Below, in pieces: positions 53,102-61,004 of a stretch of 64,000 nt of DNA. Position 1 is the first letter of the stretch. Every line of letters begins with the position of its first letter. Source of the DNA: Clostridiales bacterium (GTDB lineage: Bacteria > Bacillota > Clostridia > Christensenellales > Aristaeellaceae); assembly GCA_015056365.1 (NCBI GenBank), contig SVGM01000005.1, positions 62,001 to 126,000 of the forward strand, in the 5' to 3' direction. Made by a program: the position numbers and the translations under genes. The notes beneath the pieces are model-generated. The model searched no databases, was not told the DNA's origin, and worked only from the letters and a program-made list of their open reading frames with translations.

Positions 53102-54034
53102 TCAATACAGTTGGATAAAGCTCTTGAAATTATCGTTGGTGTAGTAGATCAGGCCGTCGTTGGAATAGACCAGGCGTTCGTTGCCGCGCTTGCCGTCATC
53201 GGTATTCACGTCGCACTGGAACCACTCGCGGCCGTCCGCATCGGGCAGGAGACCCTCCCGGTTGCCGAAGCTGTCGCCGCCGATGGCGCAGCCAGGCATC
53301 ACTTCGCCCATGTTGTCTTTTTTGGCGGAGTAGCCATACTCCTCAGCTTCCTTCTTGGTCATGTAGTTGACAGGCAGTTCGCCAAAGAGGTAGAGGTAAG
53401 CGGCCACTTCATCAGCGGTGAGGTAGTCCATGCCTTCCTCCACCCATACTTCCTGATAATCCTCGCCAACGCCTTGGATGATCTCTTCATCCTTCTTGTT
53501 TTCTTTCTTATTCTCTTTCTTGTTTTCCTTCTTTTCTTCCTTGGCGGGGGATTCGTCCACGATAACTTCCACCTGAGAGAAGCTCTCATAGTGATCGTCG
53601 GTGTAATAAATCAAACCGTCGTTGGAGAAAACGATACGCTTTGCGCCGCGGTAGCCGCCGTCAAAGTCGATGTCGCACTCAGTCCATTTGCGATTTTTCG
53701 CATCAGGCAGCTGGCCTTCGTAGTTGCCAAAGCGGTCGCCGCCGATGGAGCAGCCGGGGGCTACTTCGTCCAGATTGCCTTCACGATTGTTCCAGCCCAG
53801 ATCTTCTGCCGCATTCTTGCGGATGAAGTTGGTGGGCAGCTTGCCATAGAGGGTCAGATACACCGCCACTTCCTCCTTGGTGGAGTAGTAGCCGTTCTTT
53901 TCCACAGGATAATCGGACGCATACACAGTGATCACTTTTGCGGCCAGCGCGGGTGTCAGCAGAGACAGTGCCAGCACCACCATCAGCGCCAGGGCAACAA
54001 AACGGGTCAGAAAGTTGCGTTTCATCGTTTTCAT
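53102..54034 (-). CDS. Secreted tandem barnase-like protein, second domain catalytically altered
   Basis: Secreted guanyl-type ribonuclease, 310 residues. A signal peptide (about 1-32) is followed by two barnase domains (about 45-157 and 200-310), joined by a linker of Lys, Glu and Asn (about 165-185). Domain 1 keeps the catalytic set of barnase: Lys73 (27 in barnase), Glu119 (73), Arg129 (83), Arg133 (87) and His148 (102). In domain 2 Lys227, Arg283 and Arg287 remain, but the base is Gln273 instead of Glu and the acid is Asn302 instead of His, so it should be inactive. Both domains carry a Cys pair. A barstar gene follows. The ATG at 54034 is 2 bases after AAGGAG; ATG at 54025 is the other option. 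Confidence 0.9.
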   Translation of the reverse strand: MKTMKRNFLTRFVALALMVVLALSLLTPALAAKVITVYASDYPVEKNGYYSTKEEVAVYLTLYGKLPTNFIRKNAAEDLGWNNREGNLDEVAPGCSIGGDRFGNYEGQLPDAKNRKWTECDIDFDGGYRGAKRIVFSNDGLIYYTDDHYESFSQVEVIVDESPAKEEKKENKKENKKENKKDEEIIQGVGEDYQEVWVEEGMDYLTADEVAAYLYLFGELPVNYMTKKEAEEYGYSAKKDNMGEVMPGCAIGGDSFGNREGLLPDADGREWFQCDVNTDDGKRGNERLVYSNDGLIYYTNDNFKSFIQLY

Positions 54035-54098
54035 AGCTCCTTACTGTACAAATCTACTGCCGGCAGCAGGCAGCAGCCCGCCAAATTGCCGACAGTCC

Positions 54099-54127
54099 AT
54101 TATAGCCCCTTCAAATGGGAAATGCAA
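54099..54127 (-). promoter_or_regulatory. Promoter of the barnase-barstar operon
   Basis: Minus strand: TTGCAT, a 17-base spacer and TATAAT (54104-54099). The leader is about 65 bases and GC-rich. The rest of the gap 54128-54364 holds the terminator below and nothing else I can support. Confidence 0.55.
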
Positions 54128-54139
54128 GGCATGAAAACA

Positions 54140-54161
54140 GGCGGGACAAAAATGCCCCGCC
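54140..54161 (-). terminator. Terminator of the acetyltransferase-DIP1984 operon
   Basis: GGCGGG/CCCGCC stem with a loop of about ten bases, followed on the minus strand by CTGTTTTC. It lies about 200 bases downstream of the DIP1984 gene. Confidence 0.45.
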
Positions 54162-54364
54162 CGGATATGATCCCCTGTCCCACCCTCGTCTGTGGTCAAT
54201 GCATGGTTGTAAAAAATGCACGGTTTGGGTGCATTTGTGCAGTGTCGGGGCCTAACAATCAACAGGGAGTTGCACCCCGCACCCGCCCCGGGCGCACTTG
54301 CAGTGTGGACTCATTCATTCTCAGCCACAGAGATCGCATTCACCCCGCAAACTACCAAATCATA

Positions 54365-54814
54365 TCAAAGCTCCGTCATCCAGTTGGTTTCCTGGATCCG
54401 GTCATCCACCCGGCGCATCTCGGCGCAGGCGTCATCCAGCTGCTTTTGCAGCTGGGGCACGTCCACCGCGCTGAGGATCTTGATCTCCGTGCGGGCAGCA
54501 CGGCGCGCCAGCTGGCTGGCAGCATTGACCAGGGAACGCCATGCCTCGATGCGTACTTTCAGCGCGTCCCTGCGGGCGATCCACTCCGTCAGTGTCAGCC
54601 CGTCCACAACGGTCTTGCTGTTAGTCAGGTTGATCTGGCCAATCAGCGTCTCCAGGCGGGCAATGCAGCCGTCCAGTTCCGCCATCAGCTGTGCAGGATC
54701 CTCGGCCGTCTTTTCGCCTTCCTGTACGGTAGCGTTATTGATAAGGCGGGTATTCAGCTGCTCAATACGGCGGTTCAGATCTGCGCGCTCCTGCAGCGCC
54801 TGTGCAAGTTTCAT
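54365..54814 (-). CDS. DIP1984-family coiled-coil protein
   Basis: All-helical protein of about 149 residues, mostly coiled coil (about 1-35 and 45-140), matching the DIP1984/septicolysin family pattern LAQALQERADLNRRI and SKTVVDGLTLTEWIARRDAL. Its function is unknown. I chose the ATG at 54814, which has AAAGGAG 9 bases upstream; an ATG two codons earlier is too close to the site. It lies 18 bases after the acetyltransferase gene, so the two form an operon. Confidence 0.82.
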   Translation of the reverse strand: MKLAQALQERADLNRRIEQLNTRLINNATVQEGEKTAEDPAQLMAELDGCIARLETLIGQINLTNSKTVVDGLTLTEWIARRDALKVRIEAWRSLVNAASQLARRAARTEIKILSAVDVPQLQKQLDDACAEMRRVDDRIQETNWMTEL

Positions 54815-54832
54815 TTTCATTCGCTCCTTTGC

Positions 54833-55300
54833 TTACATCACAATCAGATTGCTATATACGGTGTTTTCAGGTTCTCCGCCCGGAATGAACTCCGCGCCCA
54901 CAGTTTTGCGGTAGAAGACTTCAGCGTCATCCACCCAGCCAATAATGGCGTAGCCGTAGCCATCCTCCCGCATGCATTCCAGCGTACGGATCAAAAGTGC
55001 GCTGCCAACCCCTTTACCCCGGGTCTCCTCCAGTACGCCGATGGGGCCGAAATACCCCTTGGCCGTGGAGTCATAGCAGGCAAAACCAAGCAGTCTGCCT
55101 TCCTCGGTCGCAATAAAGCACTTATGGCTAAGCAGGGCACATTCCGCCTCGGCCACCCAGCCAGCGGAAAAATGCTGCCGGACAAAGGCCAGAACCGCCT
55201 CCTTATCACCCACGAACGCGCGCTTGATCTTCACGCCTTGCGGTGCATTTCCCTGTGGCAAACGGGTCAGGTTGGCGATCATATCGCATCCTTCAAACAT
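54833..55300 (-). CDS. GNAT-family N-acetyltransferase
   Basis: Acetyltransferase of unknown substrate, 155 residues. The strand ATEEGRLLGFACYD, the acetyl-CoA motif ETRGKGVGSALLIRTLECM and C-terminal AEVFYRKTVGA fit the GNAT fold. I chose the ATG at 55300 (GGAGGG 6 bases upstream); the open frame runs further but has no support. It shares an operon with the DIP1984 gene. Confidence 0.85.
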   Translation of the reverse strand: MFEGCDMIANLTRLPQGNAPQGVKIKRAFVGDKEAVLAFVRQHFSAGWVAEAECALLSHKCFIATEEGRLLGFACYDSTAKGYFGPIGVLEETRGKGVGSALLIRTLECMREDGYGYAIIGWVDDAEVFYRKTVGAEFIPGGEPENTVYSNLIVM

Positions 55301-55329
55301 GGATTTCCCTCCAGATGATCTTTGACTGC

Positions 55330-55358
55330 AGTATACGACAGTTTCCCTCGAAAAACAA
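55330..55358 (-). promoter_or_regulatory. Promoter of the acetyltransferase-DIP1984 operon
   Basis: Minus strand: TTGTTT (55358-55353), a 17-base spacer and TATACT (55335-55330), 30 bases before the start codon. Confidence 0.6.
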
Positions 55359-55393
55359 GAAGTCCGGCTGCCACGGAAACGATTTTTTCCATC

Positions 55394-55422
55394 TTGCAAC
55401 CGCATTGTGCTTGTGGTAATCT
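55394..55422 (+). promoter_or_regulatory. Promoter of the NAD-dependent epimerase-like gene
   Basis: TTGCAA (55394-55399), a 17-base spacer and TAATCT (55417-55422), about 57 bases before the ATG. Confidence 0.5.
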
Positions 55423-55478
55423 ACAGATAACCTTTTCGTACGCACTACACCTACAACCTTATTTGGAGGCGTTATCTC

Positions 55479-56498
55479 ATGAAAGCATTGTTGATCGGCG
55501 GAACCGGTACCATTTCCACTGAGATTTCCAAACGCTGCGTCGCGCTGGGCTGGGATCTGACCCTGCTCAACCGCGGCAACAGCACCGAATTCGTGCCCGA
55601 AGGCGCCCGCGTCCTTCAGGTGGATGTAAACGATGAAGCGGCAGTAAATCAGCTGCTGGGCGATGAGCAGTTTGACGTGGTTGCGGACTTTATCGTCTTC
55701 ACCCCCGAACAGGCCCAGCGCGACATTCGCCTCTTCAAGGGCCGCACGGCACAGTATATTTTCATCAGCTCTGCATCTGCCTATCAGAAGCCCCTTTCTT
55801 CTCCTGTCATCACGGAAAGCACCCCCCTGTACAACCCCTACTGGGGCTACAGCCGCAACAAGATCGCCATTGAAGACCTGCTGATGGACGCCTACCGCAA
55901 GGATGGTTTCCCTGTGACCATCGTCCGCCCCAGCCACACCTACTGCGAGCGCAGCATGCCCGTAGGTCTGCATGGCAACAAAGGCAGCTTCGCGGTGATG
56001 GAGCGCATCCGTACCGGCAAAAAAATCATCGTGCCCGGCGATGGCCTCACCCTGTGGACGGTGACCCACAGCAGTGATTTTGCTGTCGGTTTCTGCGGCC
56101 TGATGGGCAACATCCACGCCATCGGCGAAGCGGTGCACATCACCAGCGACGAACGTCTGACCTGGAACCAGATCCACGAATGCATCGGCCGTGCCGTGGG
56201 ACGCGCTCCCCAGATGGTTCACATTGCCAGCGACGTGTTGGCCAAGCTGGGTCCGGATTGGGAAGGTGCGCTGATCGGCGACAAGAGCAATTCCGTCCAG
56301 TTTGACAACACCAAGATCAAGCGTCTGGTGCCGGAATTCTGCGCCACCGTCCGCTTCGATCAGGGCGCCTACGACGTGGCCGAGTACGTATACACCCATG
56401 CGGAATGCCAGGTTCCCGATCCGGAGTTCGACGCCTGGTGCGACGAAGTGATCGAGCGCTATGAAAAGATGATCTCCGAGCTGCCCAAGCTTAGCTGA
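55479..56498 (+). CDS. NAD-dependent epimerase/dehydratase (extended SDR)
   Basis: Oxidoreductase of the extended short-chain family, 339 residues. The Rossmann signature is GGTGTISTEI (residues 8-17; GxxGxxG type, with Ile and Ser at unusual spots). The catalytic Tyr-x3-Lys is replaced or shifted: I see YWGYSRNKIAIEDLL (about 124-138), where YSRNK fits YxxxK. Substrate is probably a nucleotide sugar, but this is a guess. GGAGGC lies upstream of the ATG. It is followed by a perfect 20-bp terminator stem. Confidence 0.85.
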   Translation: MKALLIGGTGTISTEISKRCVALGWDLTLLNRGNSTEFVPEGARVLQVDVNDEAAVNQLLGDEQFDVVADFIVFTPEQAQRDIRLFKGRTAQYIFISSASAYQKPLSSPVITESTPLYNPYWGYSRNKIAIEDLLMDAYRKDGFPVTIVRPSHTYCERSMPVGLHGNKGSFAVMERIRTGKKIIVPGDGLTLWTVTHSSDFAVGFCGLMGNIHAIGEAVHITSDERLTWNQIHECIGRAVGRAPQMVHIASDVLAKLGPDWEGALIGDKSNSVQFDNTKIKRLVPEFCATVRFDQGAYDVAEYVYTHAECQVPDPEFDAWCDEVIERYEKMISELPKLS

Positions 56499-56512
56499 TT
56501 TTTAGGACATTT

Positions 56513-56557
56513 GACAAATGCCCGGCTGTTCCGCCTTGGAACAGCCGGGCATTTGTC
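56513..56557. terminator. Rho-independent terminator with a 20-bp perfect stem
   Basis: 56513-56532 pairs perfectly with 56538-56557, loop GCCTT. A short T-containing tail follows. Confidence 0.85.
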
Positions 56558-56637
56558 ATGCTGTAACTTGACAGCGTACCGCTGATTGGTGATAATGAAA
56601 CAAAACCGCTCGCTGCGGAGTCCGGGAGGTTATGCTC

Positions 56638-57198
56638 ATGAAACTGGTGATCATCTTCGGGCCCCATGCCGTCGGCAAAATGACGGTGGGGCAGTCGCTG
56701 GCTGCCCAAACAGGCCTCAAGCTGTTCCACAACCACATGACCATCGACGTGGTATCTGACCTGTTTGAAAACATGCCCGGCGAACGCAATCGTCTGACCC
56801 GGCTGTTCCGGGAGGAGATCTTTAACGCCTTTGCGCCCAGCGACGAATACGGCATGATCTTCACCTACATGTGGGCGTTTGACTGGCAAGACGACTGGAA
56901 CTACATCGACCATGTCGAGGGACTCTTCCGTCAGCATGGCGCAGAGGTGTACTATGTAGAGCTTTGCGCGGATTACGACCTGCGCATTGAGCGTAACAAG
57001 ACCGAGAACCGCCTGCTGAACAAGTCCACCAAACGGGATATCGTAAAATCCGAGGCCCTGTTCAGGAGGCTGGAGGCGCAATACCGCCTCAATTCTCTGC
57101 CCGGCGAGTTGCAAAAGGAGCATTATCTGCGGCTGGATAACAGCAACCTTTCGCCTGAAGACGCCGCCGCCATCATCCGGGAAACCTTTTCCCTGTGA
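56638..57198 (+). CDS. P-loop kinase-like protein (shikimate kinase-like)
   Basis: Protein of about 186 residues with a Walker A, GPHAVGKMTVG (about residues 8-18), where Met takes the place of the usual Ser/Thr after GK, and a nucleotide-kinase-like lid segment RIERNKTENRLLNKSTKRD. This fits small P-loop kinases of the shikimate-kinase-like group, often simply labelled AAA family ATPase. The substrate is unknown. I chose the ATG at 56638 (GGAGG 8 bases upstream); an ATG two codons earlier is too close. It stands alone after a terminator. Confidence 0.8.
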   Translation: MKLVIIFGPHAVGKMTVGQSLAAQTGLKLFHNHMTIDVVSDLFENMPGERNRLTRLFREEIFNAFAPSDEYGMIFTYMWAFDWQDDWNYIDHVEGLFRQHGAEVYYVELCADYDLRIERNKTENRLLNKSTKRDIVKSEALFRRLEAQYRLNSLPGELQKEHYLRLDNSNLSPEDAAAIIRETFSL

Positions 57199-57230
57199 GC
57201 GGACAATTAGCAAGAAGGAAATGAAATACA

Positions 57231-57365
57231 TGAGAAACCATATGCGAGGTAGCGCCCCGGTGCAGTTCAGGCAACAGATTGCACCGGGAAGAAAATGAAA
57301 CTGTTGTCCTGTAACTGCACCTTTTTCCCGGTCAATTCTGATATTGCATTGAAAGAGGTCATGTT
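57231..57365 (+). promoter_or_regulatory. Possible switching leader before the radical SAM gene
   Basis: CCCGGTGCA pairs with TGCACCGGG about 15 bases later. The same 3' arm, ACCGGGAA, can pair instead with TTCCCGGT further down, before the start codon. The two hairpins exclude each other. A 22-codon open frame starting at the first ATG after GAAGGAA (MRNHMRGSAPVQ...) lies in the leader. Confidence 0.35.
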
Positions 57366-58301
57366 ATGAAAAAGTCCCCCTATTTGAACCTATCCCGTAT
57401 TGAATTCATTGTGACATATCACTGTTCCGGACGGTGCATCCATTGCTCCGTGGACAATCAGGCGCAGCACCAAGCGCATCATGTGCCAACGGAGCAGGTA
57501 ACAGCCGCCATTCGCTGGCTGGCGGAGCAGTATCCCGTGTCCTCCGTCATGACTTTCGGCGGAGAGCCGCTGCTGTACCCGGACGTGGTCTGTGCCATCC
57601 ATGACACAGCCCGGCAAAGCGGTGTTGCCGCCCGACAGCTGATCACCAACGGCTATTTTTCCAAGGATGATCGGCGCATTGGCCAGGTTGCCCGGCAGCT
57701 TCAGGAGGCAGGTATAAACGACCTGCTGCTTTCCGTAGACGCCTTCCATCAGCAAACCATTCCGCTGAGCGTGGTGCGCAGCTTCGCCATCCATGCCAGG
57801 CATGCAGGCCTTCCCATTCGGGTGCAGCCCGCATGGCTGGTCAACCGCAGCTATGAACACCCTTACAACGCTGAAACAGCCAGCATTCTTGCTGAGTTTG
57901 ATGCCATGGGCATATCGGCAAGCAGCGGAAACGACATCTTCCTGGCAGGGCGTGCCAAGACCCATTTGGCGTCCCACTATCCCCCGCCCCAACTGGATCT
58001 GTCCCAATACTGCGGTGCCATGCCTTACAGCGAACCGCTGACGGAGGTCTCATCGCTGTCCATTGTACCCAACGGCGATGTAATGGTCTGCTCCTTTGTC
58101 ATCGGCAACCTGCTCACCGAAAGCATCGCCGAAATCGTGGCGCGGTATGATCCGTACCAAAACGACTGTATGCGCGCCATCGTTACTGGCGGCGCACCCG
58201 CTCTGTTGCAGCTGGCGGAGGAACGCGGCCTTGCGATCAGCGCAGACCAGTGCTATTCCGTGTGCGATCTGTGCCGTCAGGTCTGTGAACAGCTGAACTA
58301 A
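57366..58301 (+). CDS. Radical SAM protein with SPASM-like C-terminal cysteines
   Basis: Radical S-adenosylmethionine enzyme, 311 residues. The [4Fe-4S] motif is C20-SGR-C24-IH-C27, at the start of the barrel; GGEP follows near residue 60. The C-terminus has further cysteines in YCGAMP, VCSF, NDC and CYSVCDLCRQVC, the layout of a SPASM/twitch auxiliary cluster used in peptide and protein maturation. The substrate is unknown; no obvious peptide precursor or transporter adjoins it. The 22-codon frame upstream might encode a small peptide, but this is not supported beyond position. A terminator follows. Confidence 0.82.
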   Translation: MKKSPYLNLSRIEFIVTYHCSGRCIHCSVDNQAQHQAHHVPTEQVTAAIRWLAEQYPVSSVMTFGGEPLLYPDVVCAIHDTARQSGVAARQLITNGYFSKDDRRIGQVARQLQEAGINDLLLSVDAFHQQTIPLSVVRSFAIHARHAGLPIRVQPAWLVNRSYEHPYNAETASILAEFDAMGISASSGNDIFLAGRAKTHLASHYPPPQLDLSQYCGAMPYSEPLTEVSSLSIVPNGDVMVCSFVIGNLLTESIAEIVARYDPYQNDCMRAIVTGGAPALLQLAEERGLAISADQCYSVCDLCRQVCEQLN

Positions 58302-58315
58302 AAGAACTCTTTATC

Positions 58316-58350
58316 AACGCGGACTGCATCCCCCATGCAGCCCGCGTTTT
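58316..58350 (+). terminator. Terminator of the radical SAM gene
   Basis: AACGCGG/CTGCAT pairs with ATGCAG/CCGCGTT around a short C-rich loop, then TTTT. It lies just after the stop codon. Confidence 0.8.
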
Positions 58351-58495
58351 CATGTATAGCAAAACTGCCGATTGTCCACCCTATTCATCGGGCTGTCTGG
58401 TACAAAAACAGCAAAAACACAATGCTGCCATGCTTACAAAGACAGTATTTTTCCTGCTTTTGTCCCGATCGCTGCCAGATACGCCATTCTGTCAA

Positions 58496-58524
58496 TTGCC
58501 AGGTTTTTGGATTTGTGTTAAACT
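58496..58524 (+). promoter_or_regulatory. Sigma-A type promoter of ddh
   Basis: TTGCCA (58496-58501), a 17-base spacer and TAAACT (58519-58524) with TGT before it. With the terminator above it accounts for the gap 58302-58633; the remaining leader of about 105 bases shows no known riboswitch. Confidence 0.55.
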
Positions 58525-58633
58525 GGCTGCGTTTGGGAAAGACGCGCCGTTTCCTGTGTTCCTGGTGATGGCTGGCGTTTTTCACTTCCTGAGATACTCC
58601 AAATCCTGAAATGAATTGTGAGGGGATACGAAC

Positions 58634-59626
58634 ATGAGCAATCCGATCAGAGTGGCGATCCTGGGCTACGGCAATCTGGGCAGGGGCGTCGAACTGGCTA
58701 TCCGCCAAAATCCCGATCTTCAGCTGGTTGCCTTTTTCACCCGCAGGGATCCTGCTACGCTGCGCACCCTGACGCCCCAGGTGCCTGTGTACAGCATCGA
58801 TCAGGTGCTTGCGATGAAGGACGACGTGGACGTGATGATCCTCTGCGGCGGCAGCGCTACCGATCTCCCCCTGCAGAGCCCCGAATACGCCAAATATTTT
58901 AACATCGTCGACAGCTTCGATACTCACGCCAAAATCCCCGAGCATTTCAAGGCTTGCGACCAAAGCGCGCAGCAGGGCGGTAAGGTCGCGCTGATTTCCG
59001 CCGGCTGGGATCCCGGTATGTTCAGCCTGCAGCGTCTGCTGGGCAACTGCATCCTTCCCCAGGGCAGCGACTATACCTTCTGGGGCAAAGGCGTCAGCCA
59101 GGGCCACTCCGACGCCATCCGCCGGCTGGAAGGCGTTCAGGACGCCAAGCAGTACACCGTTCCCGTCCCTGAAGCCCTTGCCAGGGTGCGCAGCGGCGAG
59201 AATCCTGTCCTGACCACCCGGGAAAAGCACACCCGCGAGTGCTACGTGGTCGCCAAGCCCGGCGCAGATCTGGCCCGGATCGAAAACGAGATCAAGACCA
59301 TGCCCAACTATTTTGCCGACTACGACACCTCTGTCACCTTCATCTCTCAGGAGGAAATGCAGCGGGATCACAGCGGCATTCCCCACGGCGGCTTCGTGAT
59401 GCGCAGCGGCGTCACGGGCGTAGATGGCGAGACCAAGCAGATGATCGAATACTCTCTGAAGCTGGGCTCCAATCCCGAATTCACCGCCAGCGTGCTGGTC
59501 TGCTGTGCCCGTGCTGTCTACCGGATGAATCAGAGCGGCATGACCGGCGCCAAGACCATCTTTGACGTTGCTCCTGCGTATTTCTCCCCCAAGAGCGGCG
59601 AAGAACTGCGTAAGGAACTGCTGTAA
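58634..59626 (+). CDS. ddh: meso-Diaminopimelate dehydrogenase
   Basis: One-step NADPH-dependent reductive amination of tetrahydrodipicolinate to meso-diaminopimelate, for lysine and peptidoglycan. It has 330 residues. The Rossmann motif LGYGNLGRGVE lies at about residues 10-20. SAGWDPGMFSL and GHSDAIRRLEGVQDAKQYTVP, the latter with the conserved DA-x-QYT-like segment, are specific to the family. The start has GAGGGG upstream. It stands alone between a promoter and a terminator. Confidence 0.93.
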   Translation: MSNPIRVAILGYGNLGRGVELAIRQNPDLQLVAFFTRRDPATLRTLTPQVPVYSIDQVLAMKDDVDVMILCGGSATDLPLQSPEYAKYFNIVDSFDTHAKIPEHFKACDQSAQQGGKVALISAGWDPGMFSLQRLLGNCILPQGSDYTFWGKGVSQGHSDAIRRLEGVQDAKQYTVPVPEALARVRSGENPVLTTREKHTRECYVVAKPGADLARIENEIKTMPNYFADYDTSVTFISQEEMQRDHSGIPHGGFVMRSGVTGVDGETKQMIEYSLKLGSNPEFTASVLVCCARAVYRMNQSGMTGAKTIFDVAPAYFSPKSGEELRKELL

Positions 59627-59677
59627 AAAAGCATAGCGAAAAGGGATGCTGAAAAGGGCGAACATCATAAAACCATT

Positions 59678-59712
59678 ACAGGCGCAGGAGCTCCGCTACT
59701 GCGCCTGTTCTT
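59678..59712 (+). terminator. Terminator of ddh
   Basis: ACAGGCGCAG (59678-59687) pairs with CTGCGCCTGT (59699-59708), followed by TCTTGT. Confidence 0.7.
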
Positions 59713-59739
59713 GTATACTCGTATTGTTTGTGATAGTAT
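59711..59739 (+). promoter_or_regulatory. Promoter of the alpha/beta hydrolase gene
   Basis: TTGTAT (59711-59716), a 17-base spacer and TAGTAT (59734-59739). The gene starts about 56 bases downstream. Confidence 0.5.
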
Positions 59740-59794
59740 GCAAGTAAGCAAGAGAACGATTTTGCCTTAAACGGAAGATTGGGAGGAAAGAAAA

Positions 59795-60781
59795 ATGCTT
59801 AAAGACAAGACGCTGAAGATGGCACTGGAAAACCCGTTGATCACCGATATTTCACCGGATGCAATAAGCAAGCGGGATTTGTCCAAGGAAGCGTTTTATC
59901 ATTGGACATTGCAGGATATTGCCGACAAAATGGGATGGCGTAATCTGGAAAGAGGCTTTACCAGTCTATATCAAACGGCTGCTCGAGGAGAATGGTATTT
60001 TAAGCTGTATTCTGCTGACGAGTGCATAGATGCTCCTGCAAAAGAAAGCGCAAACATTGTGTATTTTCCGTCTGATGACATATCCGCGGATCACAGACCA
60101 TTTCTCTTTATCGTGCCCGGAGGAGGCTTTGTCAATGTATGGAATATGACGGAAGGCTGGCCGGTAGCGCAGCTCTTTAATGAACTTGGCTATCATGTGT
60201 TTATTCTTACCTACCAGGTCGAAATTGAGGGTGCAGCCGTAAAGGCTATGGATGATATGGCGCGGGCTATGGAAATCATTCGTTTGCGTAAAGATGAATT
60301 CCATGTGGATCCCGAGAACTACATCACATGTGGATTTTCCGCCGGCGGATATATCGTATGTCTCTGGAACACAGAGATGGGTTACCGTGCATTTCATCTT
60401 CAAAAACCAAAGGCCTGTTTCCCGATTTATCCTGTCACCTCCTATCGTCTTATGGATGCTGATGAGTGGGAGGAAGGAGAAGACAAAGATGCATTTGCGC
60501 GTGCCGGCGTCGGTTGTACGATGAACGAGGCGTGTAACAGTTGTTTTGAGATCCCGCTGCATGCAGACGGATTTCCGCCCACGGCGATCTTTGCTACAGC
60601 AGAAGATGAACTGGTTGATCCGGAACATTCCAGAAGCCTTGCCCAAGCCCTCACCAACGCCGGAATTCCGTGCAATTTAGAGATAGGGCCAACTGGTGGA
60701 CATGGATTTGCCGATGGCATGGGAATGTGCATGGAGGGTTGGCCCAAAAGAGCAATCGACTGGTACGAACACCTGAAATAA
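59795..60781 (+). CDS. Alpha/beta hydrolase, esterase/lipase-like
   Basis: Serine hydrolase of the BD-FAE/esterase type, 328 residues. The oxyanion motif is VPGGGFVNV (about 108-116), the nucleophile elbow GFSAGG (about 180-185), and the likely acid and histidine are DELVDPEH (about 270-277) and GGHGF (about 303-307). There is no signal peptide. The substrate is unknown. Base use is clearly more AT-rich than the neighbours, with many A/T-ending codons, which suggests recent transfer. GGGAGG lies upstream of the ATG. Confidence 0.88.
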   Translation: MLKDKTLKMALENPLITDISPDAISKRDLSKEAFYHWTLQDIADKMGWRNLERGFTSLYQTAARGEWYFKLYSADECIDAPAKESANIVYFPSDDISADHRPFLFIVPGGGFVNVWNMTEGWPVAQLFNELGYHVFILTYQVEIEGAAVKAMDDMARAMEIIRLRKDEFHVDPENYITCGFSAGGYIVCLWNTEMGYRAFHLQKPKACFPIYPVTSYRLMDADEWEEGEDKDAFARAGVGCTMNEACNSCFEIPLHADGFPPTAIFATAEDELVDPEHSRSLAQALTNAGIPCNLEIGPTGGHGFADGMGMCMEGWPKRAIDWYEHLK

Positions 60782-60901
60782 TCAATAGACAAATTCCAAT
60801 TTGTTGAGTAGATACGGGCGCAGTTCTATAGGCCTCCCTTTGTAAGTAGAGACGCCCAGCAGGTACGATAAGACAGCCTTTCAAAAGCCGGACATATGAC
60901 A

Positions 60902-60937
60902 AAACCGACCTATGAGCGTAATCGTAGGTCGGTTTAC
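60902..60937. terminator. Bidirectional terminator
   Basis: AAACCGACCTA (60902-60912) pairs perfectly with TAGGTCGGTTT (60925-60935). It serves the minus-strand HAD gene and may also stop the hydrolase transcript. The remaining part of 60782-61004 holds no gene I can support. Confidence 0.75.
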
Positions 60938-61004
60938 CTGTTTTACGGACACCCGCCAAAAGCGTCCCGTTTTGTTTGGCGAAGTACCGCTTCGGCCGGA
61001 GCGG

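Noticed and set aside
53111-55318. 735-codon plus-strand open frame over barnase, DIP1984 and acetyltransferase genes
   Set aside because: It crosses three well-supported minus-strand genes, their terminator and promoter; it has no recognisable domain.
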